Assembly: GCA_041399205.1 (NCBI GenBank)
Contig: JAWKTK010000003.1
Coordinates: 558,001-622,000 of the forward strand
DNA: 64,000 nucleotides
Direction: 5' to 3'
Source: JAGQOZ01 sp041399205
GTDB taxonomy: Bacteria > Planctomycetota > Planctomycetia > Pirellulales > Pirellulaceae
A program made the translations under genes and the position numbers. Each line of letters opens with the position of its first letter. The first letter of the stretch is position 1. Positions 46,548 through 56,746 of the stretch are shown here, piece by piece. Under the pieces are notes generated by a model. The model had not been told where the DNA came from. It ran no database searches and saw only the letters and a list, made by a program, of their open reading frames with translations.

Positions 46548-47297
46548 CTAACTGCCTAACACCTGAAATAACATCGCTCCTAACACGCCGCCCAACATCG
46601 GACCGACCACCGGAATCCAAGCGTAGCCCCAATCAGATGTCCCTTTGCCGGGAATCGGCAGGATCGCGTGTGCGATGCGAGGTGCTAAGTCTCGAGCTGG
46701 ATTGATGGCAAAGCCGGTCGGACCGCCCAGGCCCATGCCAATCACACATACCAATAGACCTACCAACAGTGGATTGATGCCCGAACTAAAGACGGTCGAA
46801 AAATCGGGCAGGCCGTCCGACTTCATTTCGTCCACATTCGCGGCAATGGCCAAGATGCCAAAGATCAGCACCGCCGTGCCGACCACTTCGCAAAATAGAT
46901 TCCAGAATGGAGCTCGAATCGCAGGCCCTGTTGAAAAGACGGCCAACTTCAAATCGGCGTCATCCGTTTCCGACCAATGCGAATAGTACGTCAACCACAC
47001 CAACACCGCACCAATGAATGCGCCCAACATCTGCGCGGCAAGATAGACCGGTACTTGTTCCAGGTCCATGCCGCCGTTGTACCAGACACCAATGGTCACC
47101 GCGGGATTCAAATGAGCTCCGCTGATTCTGGCCACGCTATACGCCGCTACGGCTACGGAAAGTCCCCAGCCCACGGTGATTAGCAGCCAACCGGTGCCGT
47201 TTCCTTTGGTCTTGCCCAACAGCTGGTTCGCCACAATGCCATTGCCCAGCGTTAACAACAATGCTGTGCCAATCACTTCGCCCCAAAATTCGGTCAT
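46548..47297 (-). CDS. aquaglyceroporin-like MIP family channel
   Basis: A 249-residue inner-membrane channel with six hydrophobic segments and the two NPA half-helices: HLNPAVTIGVW near residue 63 and AINPARDLAPR near 200. The Asp right after NPAR is the mark of glycerol facilitators (GlpF) rather than water-only AqpZ, which has Ser there, so glycerol or small-polyol flux is likely. Start ATG 47297 has AGGAG nine bases upstream. No glycerol kinase or regulator gene is next to it, so I do not assign the symbol glpF. Confidence 0.88.
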   Translation of the reverse strand: MTEFWGEVIGTALLLTLGNGIVANQLLGKTKGNGTGWLLITVGWGLSVAVAAYSVARISGAHLNPAVTIGVWYNGGMDLEQVPVYLAAQMLGAFIGAVLVWLTYYSHWSETDDADLKLAVFSTGPAIRAPFWNLFCEVVGTAVLIFGILAIAANVDEMKSDGLPDFSTVFSSGINPLLVGLLVCVIGMGLGGPTGFAINPARDLAPRIAHAILPIPGKGTSDWGYAWIPVVGPMLGGVLGAMLFQVLGS

Positions 47298-47502
47298 TCC
47301 ACTTCGCTCCTAAACAATTGCAAGAAAATTCCGCCGAGTATTGTCAACGCATTGAAACTCGCTGGCAATCACACTGAAATTTTTTCTGCAGCTTTTTGAG
47401 TGTTTTGGCGAACCAGTCGTACGGATTGTCACGTACCATCGATAAATCGAGTACGAAGCTGGAGCCTCCGTGTTTTCTACATCAAATCAACAGGTGATCC
47501 CC

Positions 47503-50500
47503 ATGCGTTACCGACGTCCAAAGCCGTCAATTCCTTGCCGAATGATTCGGAATTCACCTAGAAAGTCATCTTTTTCGCCGCAGTTGGAAACGCTGGAAGA
47601 CAAACGGTTGTTGACGGCTATCGACGTGGTTCCGGAACGAGCCTATTTGAATGCGAATTTCAACGCGTTTGATCACAACTTGGACGCGTCTCTGAATCTG
47701 GCGGATGTGGATGCCGATGGCAATTTGGACGTGGTGATTGGTCGCCGGCCAACGGGCGAATTCGGCTGGGTTCCCGCTTCAGATGATTTCTACAACCAGC
47801 CCGTTCGTCATTTCGCTGCGGAAGCGGAGTTTGAGGAAATCGTCAGCCAAGACTTTACGGCAGACAACCAAGTTGACTTTTTGGTGCGAACCGACCAAAC
47901 ACTGGTGCTGTACGAACCGACCAGCGCTACCGACGTGCAGCGTCACGCCATCTGGACGGCGGATGCGCCGATTCGCATGTTACCAACGTTCGATTTCAAT
48001 ACGGACCAACTACCTGATCTCGCGGTGCTTAGCGGCGTCGGCCAAATCACACTGCTCAAGAACAACGGCGACGGTTCGTTTGAAGTCACCGAATCCATCG
48101 TCTTGCCACACGCCGTTAGTAACATCCAAGTTCGCTCGACAGACAATCAGCTATTCGTGGGCAATGATGATCAAGGACAAGTGATCCAGTATTCGATTTC
48201 CACCCGCGGGGAATTTGCAGACACCGGCGCGGTCGTGGCTTCGTCACTGGCGTACGCAAATACGCAATTTGTGGTCACCGATTTGAATGGCGACAATCAA
48301 ACCGATTTATTGGCGAACTCATCACGAGGGCTCGATTGGCTGGTGTGGAATTCGGCATCCGGCACGTTTGACTTCCAGCAAACATTGGTCTCGGACAGGA
48401 CTTTTAATTCGATCCACGTCCTGGACCTGAACCAGGATGGTCAAGCGGAACTACTGCTGGAATACGTGCGTGGCTTTAACTTGTATGTGGCGACGGACGA
48501 TGGTTTAGGCGGCTTCGAGTATCAGCGAACCGAACCGACCATTTCCGTCTGGACCAGCAATCAGACGACGGACACCGCGGGCACTCGGCTACTGGGCATC
48601 GCCAGCGAATCGCCGCATGAAATCGTTGAACTGACCGTGACACCGGAATCGAGTATTGTCAGTTCTCCGTTGTGGAAGAACAATACGTTACCTCCGCTGC
48701 CATTGCCTGTCGAGCAACCTCTGACGACGAATTCAGAACTGGTCCTCAGGGCGATCGATGGTGGAGCGGTTGTCTATTCGAATTTTGTAGAAGACAATCC
48801 GGTTGGCATTGTGATCGACGCACCGTCACCGGAACTGCAATTCGAAAGATCGATCATCTTGGACGGGACGACGGCGCTCGTTTGGACCGGCGAAGATGAC
48901 GCTGGGCGTTACATTCGCATTCAGGCGAATCGTTTGGAACCGACGCTGGGGAACAAGTTACACCAAGTCACTATCGTGGGAACGGGTGAATTCAACGGGG
49001 ATGGCCAAACGGATTTATTGCTACGCGTCCCAGATGATACATCTGCGTTGGGTGGTGGCTATCAGGTTGCCATGCGAGACGATCAAGAAATGTGGACCGT
49101 TCAAGGCGGCTTGGACGAAGAATTGAGGCCTGATTCTCTTTTGCAAGTCCGCGACGTCAACAATGACGGCTTGGACGATCTGCTGCGTCCCCGGTTCTTG
49201 TTCGACGGAAGTACGTACAAAGTGCGATTCAGTTTGGGAAACGGCCAGTTCGAACCGGCGGTCAACCTGTTTACTTCAGACGTATCGCTCAACAATTCAC
49301 AGCAGGGAAGGGTCAGTGTCGCCGATGTTTCGGGGGACGGCATTGACGAATGGTTTCGATATAGCGAAGGCGCATTTCGACGACTGGAAATCGTCGGGCG
49401 TGTACCAGTGGAACGTCAAGTGCTACCGGGTGAACAACTATGGACACTGGATGTCGATGCGGACTTGGTGGACGACGTTGTGGTTTTGGTCGGCGACACA
49501 TATCAGCTGTTTCAATGGGATCCTGCCGCCAATTCCCTGGCGTATCAGCAGGATTTGCCCGAATTGGGATCACTCATTGACATCGACGGGGACGGTGTCC
49601 GCGAATTCACTTCCGAATTGAATCCGCTTTGGGATTCTTTGGGAGACTTCGATGGCGACGGCGTCTTGGAGTTGTTGCGGGACAGTTCTTTCGAATACTC
49701 CTTGGCACACGTTGTGCCGGCAGCCGTCAAGTTGGAGTTAGATTCGCAACAGTCGTCTAGCATTATTTCGACTGGCCAGATCCTGCTGATCGACCTGGAC
49801 AACGATGGCGATCAAGACGCAGCTCAAATTGACAGCAACGGTTCGGTTTGGTTCGAAAACACCGATGGCCGTCTTTCGAACAAACCAATTCTGTTAACGG
49901 ACGAAGGCTTATTTGTTTATCCGACAGAGGTGATTGACTTTGACGGAGATGGAGATGACGACATTGTCACTGTGAACAATGTGTGGCTGGAAAACCAAGG
50001 TAATGGCCAAATCGTGGGCCGTTTCACACAACTGCCGTCCCCATCAGGGGCAAACTTGCTGGGTGACTTGGACGGTGATGGAGACGCGGATGCAGTTGGG
50101 TTGGACACAACTATGTCTTGGTCTGAAAACAAAAACACAACTGACGGTTTCTTTCAACAACATGAAATTCCCAACGGCTTTTTGCCGACTCACTTGGCCG
50201 ACTTCAATCAAGATGGGCATCTAGACATCATCGGAGTTTACGCTCAGCAATTTCGCTACCTGCTGAACGACGGGGACGGTTCGTTTGCCGCTGCTCAGTC
50301 CATTCCGCTGGATGTATCGTCCGACCAAGTGTTTGTTAGCGACTTCGATCAAGACGGGGACCTGGATGTTGCCAGTGTCGAAGCGGGACAACTAACGTTC
50401 TTTCGCCAAACGGATTTGCAATTCGCAATGACCGGCAACACCATTCCCATCGCTGACGACGATGACGTCTTTGTGTCCGAAGATGGTGATTCGCCCACCG

Positions 50501-52182
50501 TGGTGGTTCGCAATTCGGCACAAGTAAAACTGTATCAGTGGAATGCGGACGCTTGGAACGAATCTGGCGAAACGATCGAAATGCCCAACGATTCGATCAG
50601 CGTTGGTGACTTGGATCAAGACGGACAGCTGGACGTAATCTTGGCCAGTCAGTATCAAATGCACGCCTTTTACAGCAGTGACCAGCTTCATGCTGGTAAC
50701 CGAATTCCAGACGATCTCGGCCGCACCTCGGCGGTCGCATCAGCCGATCTGGACGGCGATGGGACGGAAGATACCATCATGGCCACCAACCAAGGAGTGT
50801 ACTGGTTGCCTGGCGGAGGCTTTGCCGAACCGGCTGCCTGGATGGCAATTTCGTTCGAAGCAACGATGCAAATCATAGCGTCTGATCTGGACAACGACGG
50901 TGATCTGGATCTGATCGCCGAAGATTCGGAACTGGTGTGGTATCCCAACCAAGGTGGTTCGTTTGGTTCGCGACAAGTGATCGGGGCTGGCGGCTTTCAG
51001 CAACTGGACGCGGTCAGCGTTGATGGGGACGCGTTGCCCGATGTGGTTGCTCGTCAATCCAATCAACTGCTAATGCACAGGAACTTGGGCAATCGTTCGT
51101 TTGCCGACGCCACGACCTGGCTGACATTCGATTCCGACGCCGAAAGCGTCCTGATGGCCGATACGAATGCGGACGGTCTGTCGGACGTTATCGTTCATTC
51201 CGTAACGGACGGTCTGTCTACACTGAAACTGTATCGCAATGTGGACGGAGCGTTGCAGACAAGCGAATTCGCTTTGGAGACGGCCGAGTCAAACGCGACT
51301 CTGGCCGATTTGGACCAAGATTCGTTCCTGGACTTGGTGCTGTTGCAACGCGACCGAATAGCAGTGGCGTACGGCGATGGCAATGGCGCCTTCCTTCCCT
51401 CGCAGACATTGTTCTTCAAAGACCTCTCGATTTCTGCTGACCCAATGTTAGTCGACATGGATCATGACGGGGACCTTGACATCTTTCTGGCGAATGAACG
51501 TCGGTACTTTGAAAACATCGACGTTTGGCGGCAGACGGCCGTTCCGCATAGCGTTCTTCCGTCTAACGTGTTGCCGTATCGTGGCCGCATCGATTCTCTT
51601 ACGCAAGTTACATTGCAAACAACTGCCAATGGCGAAACCAACTTGTTGCTGACTTCGCCCAATAGATCTTGGGCTTACACGATCGATCCGACCTATCAGC
51701 GGCTTGACTTCAATCGAGACGCCTTGCTGGACAGTAGCGATGTGGATTTGCTGTATGCGGAAGCTGCAAATCACGCGTTTGACCGCCGACATGACATGCG
51801 GTTCGATCTGACTGACGATCGATTGGTCGACCAAGCCGATCTGAGCGAGTTGCTGACGGCGTTCGGTACGTCGTACGGTGATGTGGACGTGAACGGCGTC
51901 TTCGATTCCGCCGATTTGGTTCGCTTATTCCAGGTTGGAAAATACGGAGATCCAGCCGTGTTGGGATCGACATTGTATTCGGAAGGCGACTGGAATCTGG
52001 ACGGCAGATTTGATTCAAGTGACTTGGTGCTCGCCTTCCAATTTGGCAACTACGTAACGGATGCTTCGCCCGCAGCAATCGGACGCATGGCGGCTCGCCC
52101 GTTGACTTCGTCACTGACCAAGACAGAACTCGCGGAAGTGGCAAACCGCGACGAACGTGACTCCATCTTTCGAGCCGACTGA
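47503..52182 (+). CDS. giant FG-GAP/VCBS repeat protein with dockerin-like module
   Basis: A 1,559-residue exported protein. The N-terminal region (residues about 28-40) has QLETLEDKRLLTAID, an LEPR-XLL-like motif. At least 13 FG-GAP/VCBS-type units follow, each with a Ca-binding loop and a hydrophobic end such as DVDADGNLDVVIGRR, DLDGDGDADAVGLD, DFDQDGDLDVASVE and DMDHDGDLDIFLAN, so one or two seven-bladed propellers are expected. A double dockerin-like Ca module lies at about 1,400-1,520. No PEP-CTERM signal is present; it ends in a charged tail. ATG 47503 is preceded by AGGTGAT. Integrin-like surface binding is inferred from the fold. Confidence 0.88.
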   Translation: MRYRRPKPSIPCRMIRNSPRKSSFSPQLETLEDKRLLTAIDVVPERAYLNANFNAFDHNLDASLNLADVDADGNLDVVIGRRPTGEFGWVPASDDFYNQPVRHFAAEAEFEEIVSQDFTADNQVDFLVRTDQTLVLYEPTSATDVQRHAIWTADAPIRMLPTFDFNTDQLPDLAVLSGVGQITLLKNNGDGSFEVTESIVLPHAVSNIQVRSTDNQLFVGNDDQGQVIQYSISTRGEFADTGAVVASSLAYANTQFVVTDLNGDNQTDLLANSSRGLDWLVWNSASGTFDFQQTLVSDRTFNSIHVLDLNQDGQAELLLEYVRGFNLYVATDDGLGGFEYQRTEPTISVWTSNQTTDTAGTRLLGIASESPHEIVELTVTPESSIVSSPLWKNNTLPPLPLPVEQPLTTNSELVLRAIDGGAVVYSNFVEDNPVGIVIDAPSPELQFERSIILDGTTALVWTGEDDAGRYIRIQANRLEPTLGNKLHQVTIVGTGEFNGDGQTDLLLRVPDDTSALGGGYQVAMRDDQEMWTVQGGLDEELRPDSLLQVRDVNNDGLDDLLRPRFLFDGSTYKVRFSLGNGQFEPAVNLFTSDVSLNNSQQGRVSVADVSGDGIDEWFRYSEGAFRRLEIVGRVPVERQVLPGEQLWTLDVDADLVDDVVVLVGDTYQLFQWDPAANSLAYQQDLPELGSLIDIDGDGVREFTSELNPLWDSLGDFDGDGVLELLRDSSFEYSLAHVVPAAVKLELDSQQSSSIISTGQILLIDLDNDGDQDAAQIDSNGSVWFENTDGRLSNKPILLTDEGLFVYPTEVIDFDGDGDDDIVTVNNVWLENQGNGQIVGRFTQLPSPSGANLLGDLDGDGDADAVGLDTTMSWSENKNTTDGFFQQHEIPNGFLPTHLADFNQDGHLDIIGVYAQQFRYLLNDGDGSFAAAQSIPLDVSSDQVFVSDFDQDGDLDVASVEAGQLTFFRQTDLQFAMTGNTIPIADDDDVFVSEDGDSPTVVVRNSAQVKLYQWNADAWNESGETIEMPNDSISVGDLDQDGQLDVILASQYQMHAFYSSDQLHAGNRIPDDLGRTSAVASADLDGDGTEDTIMATNQGVYWLPGGGFAEPAAWMAISFEATMQIIASDLDNDGDLDLIAEDSELVWYPNQGGSFGSRQVIGAGGFQQLDAVSVDGDALPDVVARQSNQLLMHRNLGNRSFADATTWLTFDSDAESVLMADTNADGLSDVIVHSVTDGLSTLKLYRNVDGALQTSEFALETAESNATLADLDQDSFLDLVLLQRDRIAVAYGDGNGAFLPSQTLFFKDLSISADPMLVDMDHDGDLDIFLANERRYFENIDVWRQTAVPHSVLPSNVLPYRGRIDSLTQVTLQTTANGETNLLLTSPNRSWAYTIDPTYQRLDFNRDALLDSSDVDLLYAEAANHAFDRRHDMRFDLTDDRLVDQADLSELLTAFGTSYGDVDVNGVFDSADLVRLFQVGKYGDPAVLGSTLYSEGDWNLDGRFDSSDLVLAFQFGNYVTDASPAAIGRMAARPLTSSLTKTELAEVANRDERDSIFRAD

Positions 52183-52278
52183 TTTACGATTCGGCCAGAA
52201 GCGAATCGCATGGGAATCTGCTAGACTATGCCGTTCGGCACGAACCAGTAGATCTCATTTCGAAACGTTGGGCGAATC

Positions 52279-55212
52279 ATGCTTGCGATCCGCGAATGGC
52301 AAAAGCGGCTGTATTTTTTGGGCTACGTCTCCATCTGGTTCGCTGTGACAATGGTTTGTCAAGCGGATGATTTTCCCGACGTCTATAACAGTCCGTCGGA
52401 AGCGCAACTGCAACCGATGCCGGCTTCGCGAGCGGCCGCCACTATGCAATTGCCCGACGGATTCCACGCTACCGTTTTTGCTGCCGAACCCGATGTCCAA
52501 AATCCCATCGGCGTGGCGTGGGACCAACATAGTCGTATGTGGGTGGCCGAAAACTACACCTATTCCGATCGAAGTCAGCGGTTTGATTTGTCGCTCAGAG
52601 ATCGAGTGGTCGTGTTAGAAGATACCGACCAAGACGGAACGGCCGATCGACGCACCGTCTTTACCGATCAAGTGCAGATGCTGACCAGCGTAGAAGTTGG
52701 TAAAGGTGGCGTGTGGCTGATGTGTCCGCCGCAAGTTCTGTTTATCCCCGATGCCAATCACGACTTGATTCCCGACGGTCCAGCTCAAGTGGTCTTGGAC
52801 GGCTTTGATGTGGCGCAAGACAACTACCACAACTTTGCCAACGGTTTGCGTTGGGGCCCCGATGGTTGGTTGTATGGTCGCTGCGGTCATTCTTGCCCTG
52901 GCAACTTGGGCGTTCCCGGAACACCTGCGGAACAGCGCATTCCCATCGACGGCGGTATGTGGCGTTTTCATCCTGATCGCCGAGTGGTAGAAGTTTTGTG
53001 TCACGGCACCACAAATCCTTGGGGCCATGACTGGGACGCCAACGGTGAATTGTTCTTCATTAACACCGTGATTGGTCACTTGTGGCATGTCATGCCGGGC
53101 GCCCACTTCCAGGAATCATTCGGCGAAAGCATGAATCCCGGAGTCTACGAACGGTTAGACATGATTGCCGACCACTATCATTTTGACAGAAAAGGAACGT
53201 GGCAACAGAGTCGTGACGGGAAAGCCAATGACTTTGGCGGAGGTCACGCGCATGTGGGCATGATGATCTATCAAGGTTCGCAGTGGCCCGAACAGTACCG
53301 CCACAAGTTGTTCACCATCAATATGCATGGTATGCGAATTAACACGGAACGGCTGGAACGGTTCGGCGCGGGATATGTTGGTCGGCACGAACCAGATTTC
53401 CTGGTGTCGAAGGATCCGTTTTTTCGAGGCATCGATTTGACGACTTCGCCGGACGGTAGTGTCTATCTGATTGATTGGAGCGATACCGGTGAATGTCATG
53501 AACACACCGGCGTTCATCGCACCAGCGGCCGCATTTACCAGGTTCGCTACGGCCAACAATCGCCACCAGCGCAGGCAACCCAACATGCGTGGGCCAAACC
53601 CGCTTGCTTGGCCGGCGATACCGCCTTAGCGCGGCTCTGGAAACGCTATCAAGCGAACCAAGTCAGTCGATCTGAACTGCGAGCACTCTTGCAGCACGAA
53701 GATGAGCATTTGCGAGTTTGGGCGGTGCGGTTGCTGACCGATTTTTGGCCGTTGGATACGGTCACCGGTCCCGCGAAGCATTTTCAATATCCGGATGACA
53801 CAGAATCGATCGACGCGTTGGTCGAGTTAGCTCGGCGAGATTCATCCGGCTTGGTACAGCTGACGCTGGCTTCGACACTGCAGCGTCTGCCCGTGGATCG
53901 GCGTTTGGAATTGGCGTTGCCTTTGGTGCAACGTTCGCAGTTTGCGGATGATCGAGATCTGCCGTTGTTGGTTTGGTTTGGTCTGATCCCCGTGGGTCAA
54001 AGCGATCCGCTGGGCCTAGCCGAACTGACAACCGTTTGTCAGTGGCCACAGCTCACTCGCTGGATCACTCGAAATGTGGCCAGCCAAATCGAATCGCAGC
54101 CAAACGCGTTAGATCGCATTCTACAGATAGCCGCAGCCAATTCGGCAGATTCGAAGGAAGCGGTCGTGCGAGGCATGGTAGAAGCGTTTCAAGGGTGGCG
54201 TCGAGCGACAACGCCATTGTCCTGGCCCGCGTTCGAAGAAGAGCTGAATGACAACACGTTGGCAGCGGAAGTTCGAGAGCTGCGGTTGCTGTTTGGAGAT
54301 GGTCGAGCGATCCGGCAAGTGCGTTCGGTGGCGTTGGATGGTGCGGCGGAGATTCCGGTTCGGCAGCAAGCACTCCAGACGTTGATTCAGGCAGATCCGG
54401 ATGATTTGCGTGACGTGTGTGAGAAACTGCTGACTGTCCGAGTCTTAAATGCGACGGCCGCGAAAGGGTTAGCCGGGTTTGACGATCCGAATATCGCCGA
54501 CCTGTTGGTGCGAAATTATCGCCGCTTTCAGCCGCAGGATCGGCCGACTGTGATTGAAATTTTGGTTTCGCGTCAATCCTTTGCGAATCGGCTGTTGGAC
54601 GAATTGGGACGTTCCAACGGCGCCATTTCTGCCGCCGATCTAACCGCCGGGGACGCTCGGCAGATCCTGGCTTGGAACAACGCCGCGTTGAGTCGGAAAT
54701 TGGCAGACGTATGGGGCGAAGTTCGCGAAACAACGACCGACAAACGAGCCAAGATGACAACGTTGCGTCAGCAGCTGACGGCGGACGTGTTGGCAAATGT
54801 TGATTTGAGCCACGGTCGCCAATTGTTTGACAAGACGTGTGCTTCGTGCCATCGACTCTACGGGAACGGACACAGTGTCGGGCCCGATTTGACCGGTTCG
54901 CAGCGAAACAATTTGGATTATCTGCTGGAGAACATCGTGGATCCCAGTGCGGTCGTTTCCAAGGACTATCGGCTGACTCGTTTGGAAATGAAGGATGGCC
55001 GCACCGTCAGCGGGCTGGTTGTCGCGCGAAACGACAAGACGTTGCGCATCCACACGCAGGCTCAAGGCGAATTGGCGTTTCCGGTGGAAGATGTTGAACG
55101 AACCGTGGAGACTCGTGTGTCTCTCATGCCCGACGGATTGTTAGATCAAATGAGCGAAGAAGATATTCGCGATCTATTTGGGTATTTGATGCACCCGGTA
55201 CAAGTAGAATGA
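52279..55212 (+). CDS. PVC-type c-heme protein with sugar-dehydrogenase-like propeller
   Basis: A 977-residue exported protein of the membrane-bound dehydrogenase family of planctomycetes and Verrucomicrobia. A signal or anchor segment (residues about 12-30) is followed by a propeller of the glucose/sorbosone dehydrogenase type (about 55-440), with VAENYTYSD, FANGLRWGPDGWLYGRCG, GHDWDANGELFFINTVIGHL and SVYLIDWSDTGECHE. A helical HEAT-like region (about 460-840) comes next. The C-terminal c-type cytochrome domain has CASCHRLYGNG near residue 851 and a heme-ligand region GHSVGPDLTGSQRN. Electron transfer from an oxidised sugar is inferred; the substrate is unknown. The esterase gene follows 70 bases on. 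Confidence 0.92.
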   Translation: MLAIREWQKRLYFLGYVSIWFAVTMVCQADDFPDVYNSPSEAQLQPMPASRAAATMQLPDGFHATVFAAEPDVQNPIGVAWDQHSRMWVAENYTYSDRSQRFDLSLRDRVVVLEDTDQDGTADRRTVFTDQVQMLTSVEVGKGGVWLMCPPQVLFIPDANHDLIPDGPAQVVLDGFDVAQDNYHNFANGLRWGPDGWLYGRCGHSCPGNLGVPGTPAEQRIPIDGGMWRFHPDRRVVEVLCHGTTNPWGHDWDANGELFFINTVIGHLWHVMPGAHFQESFGESMNPGVYERLDMIADHYHFDRKGTWQQSRDGKANDFGGGHAHVGMMIYQGSQWPEQYRHKLFTINMHGMRINTERLERFGAGYVGRHEPDFLVSKDPFFRGIDLTTSPDGSVYLIDWSDTGECHEHTGVHRTSGRIYQVRYGQQSPPAQATQHAWAKPACLAGDTALARLWKRYQANQVSRSELRALLQHEDEHLRVWAVRLLTDFWPLDTVTGPAKHFQYPDDTESIDALVELARRDSSGLVQLTLASTLQRLPVDRRLELALPLVQRSQFADDRDLPLLVWFGLIPVGQSDPLGLAELTTVCQWPQLTRWITRNVASQIESQPNALDRILQIAAANSADSKEAVVRGMVEAFQGWRRATTPLSWPAFEEELNDNTLAAEVRELRLLFGDGRAIRQVRSVALDGAAEIPVRQQALQTLIQADPDDLRDVCEKLLTVRVLNATAAKGLAGFDDPNIADLLVRNYRRFQPQDRPTVIEILVSRQSFANRLLDELGRSNGAISAADLTAGDARQILAWNNAALSRKLADVWGEVRETTTDKRAKMTTLRQQLTADVLANVDLSHGRQLFDKTCASCHRLYGNGHSVGPDLTGSQRNNLDYLLENIVDPSAVVSKDYRLTRLEMKDGRTVSGLVVARNDKTLRIHTQAQGELAFPVEDVERTVETRVSLMPDGLLDQMSEEDIRDLFGYLMHPVQVE

Positions 55213-55282
55213 CGGACGGAGTTTTTGGGAACATACCGCCACTGCAGGCGGCTTAAACAAACAGATACATAGGGCGAAGAAC

Positions 55283-56338
55283 ATGGATTCACAATTCGTT
55301 TGGCGAAAAATTTTCCTGCTATTCATGCTGGTCGGCAACGTGCACGGCTTACACGCCGAGGAAGCTTATACTGAAAATCCCGGCAGCGAAGGGAACGGCA
55401 ATTTCGTGATCGGCCCGGAATATGAAACGCATCCAGATCTGACCGATCAAGGAAATCCGCAGGGCAAGCTGTTTGAATTTTCGATGCCGCTGGCTGAAAG
55501 TAACATCTTCAAAGGAGATGACGCCACGCTGGATGCTCGCAAACCCGTTCGGGAAGCTCGTAAGATCTTTGTTTACATTCCAGCTGCGTATCAAGATGGT
55601 TCGAAGGCACCGATCTTGGTGATGCATGACGGTCCGAGTCAGTTGGAATTGGTTCGCAACGCATTGGACAACTTGACCATTTCCCAAGATCCGGACCGCA
55701 AGCTACCGGCGTTCATTGCCATTTCCGTCCAAAACGGCGGGAACGACAGTAAGGGAAGCCAACGAGGTTTGGAATATGACACCATGTCCGACCGGTTGGC
55801 TCGTTTCATTCATGACGAAGTCTTGCCGGCCGTTTTGGCAAACGAACAGATTCGGCAAGCGTATCCCAACCTGGCGTTCACCGAAAATCCTTGGGGCCGA
55901 GGCGTCATGGGATGCAGTTCTGGTGGCGCCGCGGCGCTGACGATGGGTTGGTTTCGGCCCGATTGGTTTCGACGCTTGATCACGTATTCAGGCACGTTTG
56001 TAGATCAACAGGATGACGATGCGGCTGAAGAGAAAGATTATCCGCTGGGCGCTTGGGAATATCATTCCAGTATGAAGTTGATTGAAACCAGCGAAAAAAA
56101 GCCGCTGCGAATTTTCTTGCATGTCTCGGAACATGACAATCGAGCCAATGATCCGGAAGAGACGTATCATAACTGGGTGATGGCCAATCGCCGCACTGCA
56201 GATGCGCTAAAAGCCAAAGGGTATGATTACCGGTTCATCTATAGCCGAGCGAGTCGTCACTGTGACGGAAATGTGTTCCGGCACACGCTGGCTGACACGT
56301 TGGTTTGGATGTGGCGAGGCTATCAGGGCGAACCGTAG
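55283..56338 (+). CDS. exported alpha/beta-hydrolase (esterase D/enterochelin esterase-like)
   Basis: A 351-residue exported hydrolase. Residues 1-25 are a signal peptide (LFMLVGNVHGLHAEE). The fold is alpha/beta-hydrolase of the Fes/YieL/XynZ-type esterase group: strand IFVYIPAAYQDGSKAPILVMHDG, nucleophile elbow MGCSSGGAAAL near residue 209, acid region LHVSEHDNRAND near 272, and catalytic His in ASRHCDGN near 330. Members cleave acyl esters on sugars or siderophores. It follows the PVC-type c-heme gene and may be in the same operon. The substrate cannot be told from sequence; periplasmic polysaccharide deacylation is an inference. The stop is at 56338. Confidence 0.85.
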   Translation: MDSQFVWRKIFLLFMLVGNVHGLHAEEAYTENPGSEGNGNFVIGPEYETHPDLTDQGNPQGKLFEFSMPLAESNIFKGDDATLDARKPVREARKIFVYIPAAYQDGSKAPILVMHDGPSQLELVRNALDNLTISQDPDRKLPAFIAISVQNGGNDSKGSQRGLEYDTMSDRLARFIHDEVLPAVLANEQIRQAYPNLAFTENPWGRGVMGCSSGGAAALTMGWFRPDWFRRLITYSGTFVDQQDDDAAEEKDYPLGAWEYHSSMKLIETSEKKPLRIFLHVSEHDNRANDPEETYHNWVMANRRTADALKAKGYDYRFIYSRASRHCDGNVFRHTLADTLVWMWRGYQGEP

Positions 56339-56746
56339 AGTCCGGTAGATCTGCTCGGATTGATTGGTGGTTGCAACGCGTTTGGTTCGAATCCAGATCG
56401 TTGATTCGAATCAACACGTTGCTGCGGCAAAGGCCACTCGCGTTTATTGTCTGGGGATTTCGAACAAACGGCAGGATTCTCCTGGCAGTTTTTCTTTTCG
56501 GCAAGATTCACTTGAACGACGTGAATTATTCGGCAGACTGTATCGATTTGGTGTACTGGGGCGAGTCGGCACTTTGGCTCGACGCCGCAGATAATCGGTT
56601 TAATGGTTGTACATGGCCTCATTTGATTGTTTGGCATGTGACTTGCCTTCGAACTGTTGTCCAAAATTACTAGAAGAAATAGAATGCATTCCAAATTCCA
56701 GGTCGTTCTTCTTCTCCTCCACTCCAGTTCTTGTTAATGGCAAATC
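56339..56746. other. intergenic region, no gene found
   Basis: Open frames here are short and show no domain. A GGTTCGAATCC tRNA T-loop-like sequence near 56384-56394 is discussed as rejected. The region must contain the promoter of the GAF-HlyD gene at 56747, but no clear element is seen. Confidence 0.35.

Noticed and set aside
56381..56407. tRNA-like T-arm (TTTGG TTCGAAT CCAGA)
   Set aside because: The T stem-loop is convincing by itself, but no matching 7-bp acceptor stem, D-arm or anticodon arm exists about 50 bases upstream. The sequence is also part of a locally self-complementary GATTCGAATC stretch.
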